A stretch of 64,000 bases of DNA from Nitzschia sp. DOCU1 (taxonomy: Eukaryota; Bacillariophyta; Bacillariophyceae; Bacillariales; Bacillariaceae), in the NCBI GenBank assembly GCA_951394045.1, contig OX595992.1, positions 1,426,001-1,490,000 of the forward strand. The letters run 5' to 3'. Position numbers and translations under genes: made by a program. Each line of letters starts with the position of its first letter. The stretch's first letter is position 1. Positions 12,196 to 19,990 of the stretch are shown one piece after another. Under the pieces are notes generated by a model that saw only the letters and a list, made by a program, of their open reading frames with translations, was not told the origin of the DNA and did not search any database.

Positions 12196-12480
12196 TTAGT
12201 TCAAGAACAAGTGGACATTGTCAGTAGGGCGGGCACCGTCAGGTCCATGATCACGGATCGTGTCAACAATCTTTTGAAACTCCTCCTTTCCTAACCTTTC
12301 TTCCGAAACGTCGGCATTTTGCCACACGATATCAATGCCCCCCGACGTGTTCAGAATGTCCGTCAACGAACCAGTTTTGTGATCTGGATGTGCTACCTCC
12401 TCCTTAATCACTTTCAGTAACTCCTCCGTGGTTTGAACCTTATCTCCGTCGATCTTGCAAATTTTCTTGATGCCTGGCAT
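12196..12480 (-). CDS. Barstar-like small protein
   Basis: A 94-residue protein starting MPGIKKICKIDGD. The pattern resembles the barstar fold (barnase inhibitor family): an opening beta strand ending in IDGD, a helix (TEELLKVIKEEV), a loop, a TDIL segment where barstar has its Leu-Asp-Ala-Leu-Trp helix, a hydrophobic strand (GIDIVWQNA), a long amphipathic helix (FQKIVDTIRDHG) and a closing strand (NVHLFLN). Family members bind and inhibit small ribonucleases in bacteria. The Trp of the canonical inhibitory helix is not conserved, so the ligand may differ. No barnase-like partner lies in the window. It could be an acquired bacterial gene. The call rests on pattern only. Confidence 0.55.
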   Translation of the reverse strand: MPGIKKICKIDGDKVQTTEELLKVIKEEVAHPDHKTGSLTDILNTSGGIDIVWQNADVSEERLGKEEFQKIVDTIRDHGPDGARPTDNVHLFLN

Positions 12481-12873
12481 GTTGATTTGAATCGAGTGTT
12501 TGTTACAATAGATACTTTGTTGCTGCCTCCGTATGCTGGGTGTTCAATGTCGTCTTCTCAAAAGAAAGAAGATTCTCGTTGATTGCAAAAACTTCAACTT
12601 GGTGGTGTGGGAATATTTATTTATTTTGTGAGAGTGACCTCTGAATCAATCGTGATCCCACCTTCTTGATTTCATCATCATCGTTAACGTTCTTCGTTGC
12701 GGCGTTGGACTTCGGTTGACAGAGGGTTCGGATTTCGAAAGACCGTAGTACTGTTCTCATGTAGAGAACGCCGTAAAACCAGGCAGAAATTCTTGGAGGC
12801 TGTGTCAGTCACGAGCTCGCAGTCACGCAAGAAGGCCTCTTGTTGAGTCCGGACAGTCGAAGCTAAGACACAT
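12481..12873. other. Intergenic region left of the transposon
   Basis: This 393 bp stretch holds the promoter side of the barstar-like gene and ends at the TTAA target duplication of the transposon. No gene is visible. Confidence 0.5.
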
Positions 12874-12890
12874 TAACTCCAATTATAAGT
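12874..12890 (+). repeat. Left terminal inverted repeat with TTAA target site
   Basis: TTAA followed by CTCCAATTATAAG. It pairs with the right end, with one mismatch in 17 positions. Confidence 0.85.
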
Positions 12891-12919
12891 TTTGACACAA
12901 TAGTGTCAAAACTTTAAGA

Positions 12920-12939
12920 TTTGACACTATAGTGTCAAA
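12920..12939. repeat. Left subterminal palindrome of the transposon
   Basis: A perfect 20 bp palindrome, TTTGACACTATAGTGTCAAA; an imperfect copy precedes it near 12891-12911. It is repeated near the right end and is a candidate transposase-binding site (inference). Confidence 0.8.
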
Positions 12940-13132
12940 ACTTTTTAACCTCTTTATTTGACCAGGTTAACTCTGTCCCCACTTACTAAACTTTATACCG
13001 TTGAAAAGCTCGTGAAATTCTGATATGGCAAGGTCACAGTGACTCCTGACGGATCTTCAGCATTTGTCTCCATCTTTCGCCTCAAAGTTGCGCCTGTCGG
13101 CACGAAAATTACAAAATCTCGCCACACCCAAC

Positions 13133-14327
13133 ATGTCGGCTCCTTCTTCCCCCCAAGAACCTGTGCAACGGTCTCGTTCTGTGTCTCCCTTCACCGAGGA
13201 GATAGTTAGGAACCTTTTTGACGCATCGCAGATCCCCAACGACGAAATTCGGCGGGCCGTTACTACAGACGCAACAATGGTCTCGAATTCGGTCGATCCA
13301 GCGCAAGATGCCCCACCCGCCGACGACGCACCTCCTTCACCTACAAACCAAGCGGTAAACGTCCCAGGCCAGGCTACTTTACCTCAACGCAAACGGGCTA
13401 AATACGGCCAAAAGAAAATGTTGGCTGGATCTGCCTTCCCGCAAAGGCTGGCCGAAGGAACTAATGACGATGGTAAAGACGAAGGACATGGAGCGTGGTA
13501 CGTGCAAAGTTGCCCTCGACAGGGCAAACAAAGTGCTCTGTGTGCAGTGGTTCGATAACAGGATTGTCAACATGTGCAGCACGGTACTCGACTCGCGTTT
13601 CGATATGGCGCAACGTCGGGAAAAAAACGGAAACATACGCATGGTCCAATGCCCCCGGGCGTTGAAAGTATATCATCGCTTTATGGGAGGAGTTGATAAG
13701 GGCGATCAACTCCGAATGCACATGGGTGGGTTTGCAAGAAAGGCGCACTTCAAGAAATGGTATAAGAAGAGTTTCTTTGCCATCCTTGATTGCATGCTCC
13801 TGAATGCCCTGGTGGCATGGAATCTTTCAAGAGCCGACCGTCCGGACCGATACCACTTCCAAAGGAGGCAATTCTACTGTTACATTGCCGAAGAACTATG
13901 CAACTACAAGGATCCAGATGAAGTAAGGGCTGTCAACAATCATCAAACGGCGACTGCGATCAATGGTGACGATGAGAGTCAACGGGAACAATGCCGCCTG
14001 TCGGAAGCAAAGAACCGACAGTCGCGATGCGCTGTCTGCCAGACCGACTGTCAGGTTGGCAGGACACCGAGTGAGGGAAGTCGGAAGAGAGCGTTCTACT
14101 GTGAGACATGCAAACTGCATGTCCATGAACACGTACTCGAGAAGAAAAGGAAGATTCACTTGCTGTTCCCAGCTACTATGACGTGCCATGACATAGTGAA
14201 GACAGTAGATGGGAAAGATATATGGGGTAAGGGTACAAAGAAGACGATGACTAAGTTTGCAAACTCAAAGTTACTTGAACTGAGGGAGATGCATAAGAGA
14301 CAACGAACGGAGTCAAACGATGAATAA
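13133..14327 (+). pseudogene. piggyBac-like transposase, internal deletion with frame change
   Basis: The first frame starts at ATG 13133 and encodes a disordered acidic N-terminus ending in a basic patch (QRKRAKYGQKK). The catalytic frame takes over between about 13420 and 13464 and runs to the stop at 14325-14327. In that frame the DDE domain starts only near its end: RGTCKVAL, VQWFDNRIVNMCST and the MGGVDKGDQ segment with the third catalytic Asp. It is followed by a conserved C-terminal region and a Cys/His-rich zinc-binding tail (CAVCQTDC, then FYCETCKLHVHEH). The segment that carries the first two catalytic Asp residues in piggyBac transposases is absent, so about 300 residues appear deleted at the frame junction. 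The product should not catalyse transposition. Confidence 0.85.
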
Positions 14328-14391
14328 ACAAAAGATACTAGTACCTATTACATGTTATAATAATGTAGTAGATGTTATATGTTATAATAAT

Positions 14392-14850
14392 CTACGCTTC
14401 TTTGAATCCTGTGTAGGATTCACCAATGTGGGCTGGGTAGCTGTCGCGTATCTCGGTTTGCACGCACTGGGGCAGGGGCTTACGATTGCCTTTGCCGAGG
14501 GTTCCGTGTACGAAGCGGGATGCGACGCTGTAGAGTTTGAAGCGGATGGCATTGTTGTCCACCCCGTCCTGCTCCTTCATCTGGTCACCAAGAGTCATCA
14601 TGTACTCGCAGAGGGTTGGCCGGTGGTGGTCGGGATCCTTGATGTTGACCTCATAGTCGAGCATGTCCAGGTCCACCCACTGGTCCAGCACACAGGGATA
14701 CTCCCCACACAATTCGCAGGGGGGCATGGCAGCACGAAACTGCGCCTCCACGTAGGCTTCGATCTCCTCAGCGGTTGCGCCGGGCTGTGGGACACAGACG
14801 ATGCTGATGTCGCGGTCGAAGGTTGACTTGCGCTTTGGCTTCTCGCTCAT
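14392..14850 (-). CDS. Second ORF carried by the piggyBac-like element
   Basis: A 152-residue intact ORF inside the transposon, converging on the transposase with about 65 bp between the stops. It opens with MSEKPKRKSTFDRD, has a CELCGEYPC cysteine pair near residue 46, and ends with a segment that looks like a short conserved module: RFKLYSVASRFVHGTLGKG, then PLPQCVQTEIRDSYP, then YTGFKEA. I do not recognise a named family; my impression is that similar modules recur in repetitive proteins of algae and oomycetes. The gene remains open although the transposase is broken. It may be an accessory protein of the transposon or a host-derived passenger. Confidence 0.7.
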   Translation of the reverse strand: MSEKPKRKSTFDRDISIVCVPQPGATAEEIEAYVEAQFRAAMPPCELCGEYPCVLDQWVDLDMLDYEVNIKDPDHHRPTLCEYMMTLGDQMKEQDGVDNNAIRFKLYSVASRFVHGTLGKGNRKPLPQCVQTEIRDSYPAHIGESYTGFKEA

Positions 14851-15023
14851 GGTTGTAGAGTGGATTTTATGTCTTCCTCGTCATTGGCACCAAATTTTGG
14901 CATTGGAGGGAGTGCCCGGTTAAGCCGGGTTAAGGCAAAGTGTCAAAACTTTCCTTAACCGGAGGGGCGGTTAAGAAAGTTTTGACAAAAGAATTGTCAA
15001 AAGTTGGAGCGCGCCGGGCCTCC

Positions 15024-15043
15024 TTTGACACTATAGTGTCAAA
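15024..15043. repeat. Right subterminal palindrome of the transposon
   Basis: The same 20 bp palindrome as at 12920-12939. The neighbouring 14937-15000 region has further TGTCAAAA half-sites. Confidence 0.8.
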
Positions 15044-15054
15044 TCTCTGGCCGC

Positions 15055-15071
15055 CTTACAATTGGAGTTAA
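15055..15071 (-). repeat. Right terminal inverted repeat with TTAA target site
   Basis: CTTACAATTGGAGTTAA, the inverted partner of the left end, ending in the duplicated TTAA. Confidence 0.85.
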
Positions 15072-15508
15072 TATTCTTTCGTTAGCTCGCTCTACAGTAT
15101 TATTCATCATTGTCAACCTCCGCTATTCAAAAGTTGGGTGTTTTCTATTCTCCTGACTCGACATCTCACTGAATGTTTATGCCCGTCCGCAAATTATTAT
15201 TCTCGTCCTCTCTACCCATCAGAGATTCTTCTCCAGCAGCTTTCAGACGCCTAGTAGTATCGGGAACGCGATGCTGCTGCTGCGACATACTATACCTAAG
15301 GATAATCCGCATGCTATTCAAGTAACCGAAATGCTCCAAGCATGTCTTTTCACTGTGAACGAACAACGTATGTACCGGTACTAGATATCCCATTCTAGAT
15401 TCTACCACTCCTATTTTGCTATTCGGCTGTTGTTCCGTTAATCATGGCAAGGAATCAATCAATCATATCTCACAGGCTCACTAACAACTGGTTTCGCTTG
15501 TTGCCTCA
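15072..15508. other. Intergenic region between the transposon and APC10
   Basis: This 437 bp region follows the transposon and lies downstream of APC10. Only short chance ORFs are present. Confidence 0.5.
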
Positions 15509-16402
15509 TCATCGCAATACTGAAAATTGATTCATCGAAGTCGTCGCAAAGTCTTGCCGAAAGGGCCGTTGTTGCTTGCTCCAGTCGGAATGCACCTGAG
15601 CGGCGTCTTCCCCCGTTGCCGGTGTATCGATAGCATGAGAAAACGACGCCGATCCACCACCTGGAAGCATATGCACGGTACGGGGACCATATAACTGTAC
15701 TTGTCGAATGTGGGTATCGCGTCCATTTTGATGCATGGAAATGATGGAAATTTGAATCAAATGCGTGCGAACGAGTCGACGTTTGCTTCGCTTGACACCA
15801 CCTTTCTGCACATCGTCATCGATAAATTCTTCCTCGTCCTCATCATCATCCAATGGATCAGGCGGTGCCGTCAAAGGAATAATACACCAACCCACGGGTT
15901 CATTCAGTTCCACTACTGTATTGGCCGGAAATATCGCCGGCACCAAATCTTGCGTCGTCATACCCACTTGCACACTCAAATGCTTGGGTGTATACGATTC
16001 ATCCAAATTGTAGTCCAAATAAAGACACACATGGGATATAGCGACACGGCGTGCAAAGTGCACTTGAATCCAATGCGGCTGACTGACGCCGTCACTCTGC
16101 CAGTAGGTATCTGTCGATTGATCCCGAATTTGTTCGACGCCATTGCCGGGTTTGGCGGAGGAAAGTTGCCAACAAAGAGCTTCTCGGCCAATCTCACGAA
16201 GTCCATATAAGCAATCTAGATTGCTCACTGCGGGAATCTGCAAGAGAGCTTCATTGGAAGCTGCATTCGCAGTCGCTCCGGTGGCAGCGGCGCCGCCGGC
16301 GGGGCTGTCGTCATCGTCTTCCGCCTCTTCGTCATCATCGTCATCTTCGCGCTCATCCTCTTCGGGTCGTCGTGCCGCGGGTTCTTCTGCGGTGTTGCTC
16401 AT
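15509..16402 (-). CDS. APC10: Anaphase-promoting complex subunit 10 (DOC domain)
   Basis: A single-exon protein of 297 residues. The first 45 residues are acidic and disordered (long Glu/Asp runs). From about residue 60 there is a DOC/galactose-binding-like fold: the SSAKPGNGVEQIRD turn, the DTYWQSDGVSQPHWIQVHF signature shared by APC10 proteins, VCLYLDYNLDESYTP, and the closing strand QVQLYGPR. APC10 is the processivity subunit of the anaphase-promoting ubiquitin ligase and forms the D-box receptor with CDC20/CDH1. An acidic insert near residues 195-210 is unusual. The last two residues are Leu-Arg, close to the Ile-Arg tail that docks APC10 on CDC27-type subunits. The gene diverges from the SNF2 gene. 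Confidence 0.95.
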   Translation of the reverse strand: MSNTAEEPAARRPEEDEREDDDDDEEAEDDDDSPAGGAAATGATANAASNEALLQIPAVSNLDCLYGLREIGREALCWQLSSAKPGNGVEQIRDQSTDTYWQSDGVSQPHWIQVHFARRVAISHVCLYLDYNLDESYTPKHLSVQVGMTTQDLVPAIFPANTVVELNEPVGWCIIPLTAPPDPLDDDEDEEEFIDDDVQKGGVKRSKRRLVRTHLIQISIISMHQNGRDTHIRQVQLYGPRTVHMLPGGGSASFSHAIDTPATGEDAAQVHSDWSKQQRPFRQDFATTSMNQFSVLR

Positions 16403-17044
16403 GATGAGTGTGTATTTCGTTGTGCGATGGAGTAGACGGTAAGCAATAATCCAAAATGACAGATCCCGTCGTCATTTTGGCGACCTTTTCAAAAAACAGA
16501 GGCAACGGTCGTTTGACTACAGTCGATGGAGTCAGTCATTTTGATCGATTGAATCCAGAACATAAGGGGGTCATTTCCCCCCTCCCTCCTATGTGCCCCT
16601 CTTTTCCATCTCTCTCTCTTTTGGAAGCCCCGCGAAGGACGAGCCGACTGACAGACCAACTCCATTCGTCCGTAGGACTTCGTAGGATTTCTACTACGGA
16701 CGAATGACGACGATGCGCGCGAAAAGGAAAAAACCCTCGTCGTCCATTGCTGCCACCACCACCATTTTCCTCATTCATCGAGTTGGCAAGCAAAAGCGAA
16801 AGTAGTCCTTGTTGATCTATCATTGCTGGAGTTGTCGACGGTCTTCCTTCCAACATCCCTTGAAAGACTCTTCCATTGAACGGTTTGAAGAGCAAGAACG
16901 GTTTGCTTCCATCCCATAGTCACTACGAGTTTGTGTCATCCAGCTCCGTAAGCTAAAAGTCGTAGCTCACATTCCCGTTTCTCCAACGCGACCGACAAAG
17001 TTGACCCTACCATTGGCATTACGGCATTTGTCAATAACCACACA
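16403..17044. promoter_or_regulatory. Divergent promoter region of APC10 and the SNF2 gene
   Basis: This 642 bp interval between two divergent starts contains a perfect 12 bp inverted repeat (listed separately) and no credible ORF. Promoter function is inferred from position. Confidence 0.5.
16664..16705. repeat. Perfect 12 bp inverted repeat
   Basis: Arms ATTCGTCCGTAG (16664-16675) and CTACGGACGAAT (16694-16705) are separated by 18 nt; CGTAGGA is also repeated directly between them. It could form a stem-loop or bind a dimeric factor. Confidence 0.75.
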
Positions 17045-19919
17045 ATGTCCACGGACGCTGAAACAGCAGTCACAGCAGCTCCAGTGCCTGACATGGAGAA
17101 GGACGCTTCGGCGACAAACGGCGATTCCCACATGACGAATACTAATGGCAATGCCAGCAAGCCAATGCCAGTCGAGAAAGAACCTTCGGAAGACGACGAT
17201 GATGACGTTGTAGTCGACGAGGAAGAAGTAGAAGAAGGTGCTCAAGAAGAGGATGCCTTGTTTACCGAGCTGGAACATGTGGAAGAAGAAAAGGAAGCCA
17301 AGGAACCACACGATCAACCTACCGATGTCGCCGTGGCACCGACATTGCTCAAAGTAGCCCTGGCCAAGGGAGAAGTCAAGTCGGATAGTGAAGACGAAGA
17401 AGCCAAGGCTGCGGATGAAAAAAAGAAGGAAGATGCGGCGGCAGCGCATCATGCGCATCACCGAGTAAGTAGAGGAGGATATCGGGTCGTATGGCGTGTA
17501 CAGTCTAGTTCTGGCGGTGCTGTTGGAACGAAGTTTGGAGCATTTAGTGTCATTGCTCTCGGTGGAACGCCATATCCCGCACTTGTATTTTTCTCGCTGA
17601 CCTTGTCTCTTGCCTGCTCTATCGTATTTTTCTTTAGGCGAATCAACTCGATTATTTGCTCGACAAGGCCAGTGAGTACTCGAACTTTATTAGTAAAGAT
17701 TTGGAAGAACTCCAAGCGGCAATGACGCAATCGGCGCGAGAAAAGATTGAAAAATCGGAAAAGCGCAAGGGCAAAAAGGGCGAACCCGCCAAAAAGAAAC
17801 GAAAAGGAAATGCTGGAGACAATTTGAAGTCCGCTTTAGTGAAGGATGCCGTAGTCAGGGCTGGTAGCAAGCCCATCTTTGTGCAGCCACCGAATCTAGC
17901 AGAAGGTTGCTATCTGAAAGATTATCAGCTGGAAGGTGTTCGTTGGTTGGCGAGTTTGTTTGAAAATGGTGTCTCTGGAATTCTGGCCGATGAGGTATGT
18001 ATCCGAATACTATGATACATGGCAGCAGCAGCTGTTCATTGTACACAAGTGACCACTTTTTCTCAACTCTTGCGCCGTTCCGTTTTGCAGATGGGATTGG
18101 GAAAGACAATCCAAGTGATTGCATTGTTTGCACACCTTCTCACCAAGAAGACAACAGGACCGTACTTGGTTGTGGCACCTCTTGCTACCTTGCCAAATTG
18201 GGTGAGAGAATTCGAAAAGTGGCTTCCAAGCCTACCCGTTGTTCGATACCACGGCACGGGTGCTGATCGCGAGGCTTTGATGAAGGGGGCTATGAATCCC
18301 AAAGAAAAACGAAACCCAAAATTCCCCGTCATTGTGACATCGTTTGAAACGGCGATTCGGGATCAAAATCGACTTGCCAAACTCGCTCCTTTTACCTACG
18401 TGGTTGTGGATGAAGGTCATCGTCTCAAAAACCACAGGTGCATGTTGATTCGATCCCTCAAGCAATTGCCGGCAGGAAATCGCTTGTTGTTGACGGGAAC
18501 TCCCATTCAAAACACTCTGGATGAATTGTGGAGTCTTTTGAACTTTGTCAACCCTCAAATCTTTGATGACTTGACGGTCTTCCAATCCTGGTTCGGTTTC
18601 AAGGATATTGGGCAAAAGACGCATGGCGCCACCAATGAAGCATCTATTGTGGACGAGGAGCGCAAGAATAAGACTGTCAGCAAGTTGCACCATATTCTTC
18701 GGCCGTTCTTGTTGCGACGAGTCAAGACTGACGTTCTTTCGGAAATGCCTCCCAAAAAGGAAGTCGTAGTCTACTCGGGTATGTCCAAGTTGCAGCTGGG
18801 ATACGCTCAGATGATTGAACAGGGAGTTTTGCGTGATCAGCTCTTGGCACAAGGCATCGAAGGTGGACGCAATTTGAGCCAGACAAACAAGATGATGAAT
18901 CATCGAAAGAACGTCAACCACCCCTTTATGTTTGGAGAACCCATGGATCCAGAGCGCGGCGTGCACATTGGTACGGCCCATCCACAATTGTTGGTGCGTG
19001 CTTCGGGCAAGTTTGCCTTGTTGGATCGTATGCTTGAGCGTTTGTACAAGGATGGTCACCAAGTCCTCATTTTTAGTCAAATGACCAAGGTAAGTCCGAG
19101 TATTTTCTTGGTGTCACTGTCGAAGAAGATCAAGCGCACTCTAACCAGTCATGCAACCATAGGTTTTGAACATCATTGAAGACTACCTAAACTTTAGGCA
19201 ATGGCGGTACTGTCGCATCGATGGCTCCACCAACATTGACGATCGACAAAAAGCTATGGACGTCTTCAACGCCGAAAAGACTAGTGGAGTCAACGGAACG
19301 CGCAATATGGCTGACGATCGATACTTTGTGTTCATGTTGAGTACCCGTGCTGGTGGTTTGGGTATCAACTTGGTAAGACTGCGGAGCGGAAGCAGCGATA
19401 ATTCCTTCGGATAATTGTACAGTCTCTCACTCACTCATTCTTGCACTTCCACAGACGAGCGCGGATACATGCATTATCTTTGACAGTGATTGGAACCCTC
19501 ACGCGGATAGCCAAGCAATGGATCGTTGCCATCGCATGGGCCAAACCCGCCCTGTAGCAGTGTATCGGCTGTTGACTGTCAACTCGGTCGATATTGAAAT
19601 GATGGAAAAGCAAGTCTCGAAAAAGAAACTCGAACGAATGACCATTGCGGCCGGAGACTTTCGCAAGGCAGGTTCTCGATCCATGGGTGACATGACGTTT
19701 GAAAAGCTACAATCATTTTTGGCAAGCGACGTCAAGGATTTGTCCACGAGAGCAGAAGACGTGGAAAACGTCAAGATTAGCGATGAAGAATTTGAATTGA
19801 TTATGGACCGCAAGCGTCTCTTTGAAGAAGGCGACAGGGCGATTCCTACAGAAGGAAAGATGTACGATGTCATTGATGCGGCAGGAGGGGACATGTTGGG
19901 TGCAATGACTACACGCTAA
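17045..19919 (+). CDS. SNF2-family chromatin remodeller, DDM1/HELLS type
   Basis: Five exons join in frame: 17045-17464, 17638-17994, 18091-19089, 19163-19372 and 19455-19919, giving 816 residues; all introns are GT-AG (73-173 nt). Residues 1-140 are acidic. The ATPase core follows: [11 protein letters not shown] near 233, Walker A MGLGKT at about 260 (split by the second intron, as DE|MGLGKT), DEGH box near 365, LLTGTPIQN, and in the second lobe FDSDWNPH and [17 protein letters not shown] near 683. The closeness to DDM1 and LSH/HELLS proteins, together with the C-terminal helical extension, suggests a nucleosome remodeller that helps maintain heterochromatin and DNA methylation. ISWI-type HAND/SANT domains are absent. 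Confidence 0.92.
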
Positions 19920-19990
19920 CTAAATCACCTTTAGAGATTTTTGAGGGCAGGTTGACCTTGTTCGTTTATTAGAATTATTAGTTGTACATG

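Larger units (their letters stand above)
12874..15071 (+). mobile_element. piggyBac-like DNA transposon, internally deleted
   Basis: The element is about 2.2 kb and is flanked by TTAA on both sides (12874-12877 and 15068-15071), the target duplication of the piggyBac superfamily. The ends form an inverted repeat (TTAACTCCAATTATAAG on the left, matching on the right with one mismatch). Subterminal copies of the palindrome TTTGACACTATAGTGTCAAA occur near both ends, with several half-sites around 14937-15000. Inside are a broken transposase on the plus strand and a second ORF on the minus strand, pointing towards each other. The transposase is missing its central part, so the copy is probably non-autonomous. 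Confidence 0.88.

Noticed and set aside
14320..14826. 168-codon plus-strand ORF at the right side of the piggyBac element
   Set aside because: It is the antisense shadow of the minus-strand second ORF, which has the better protein character.
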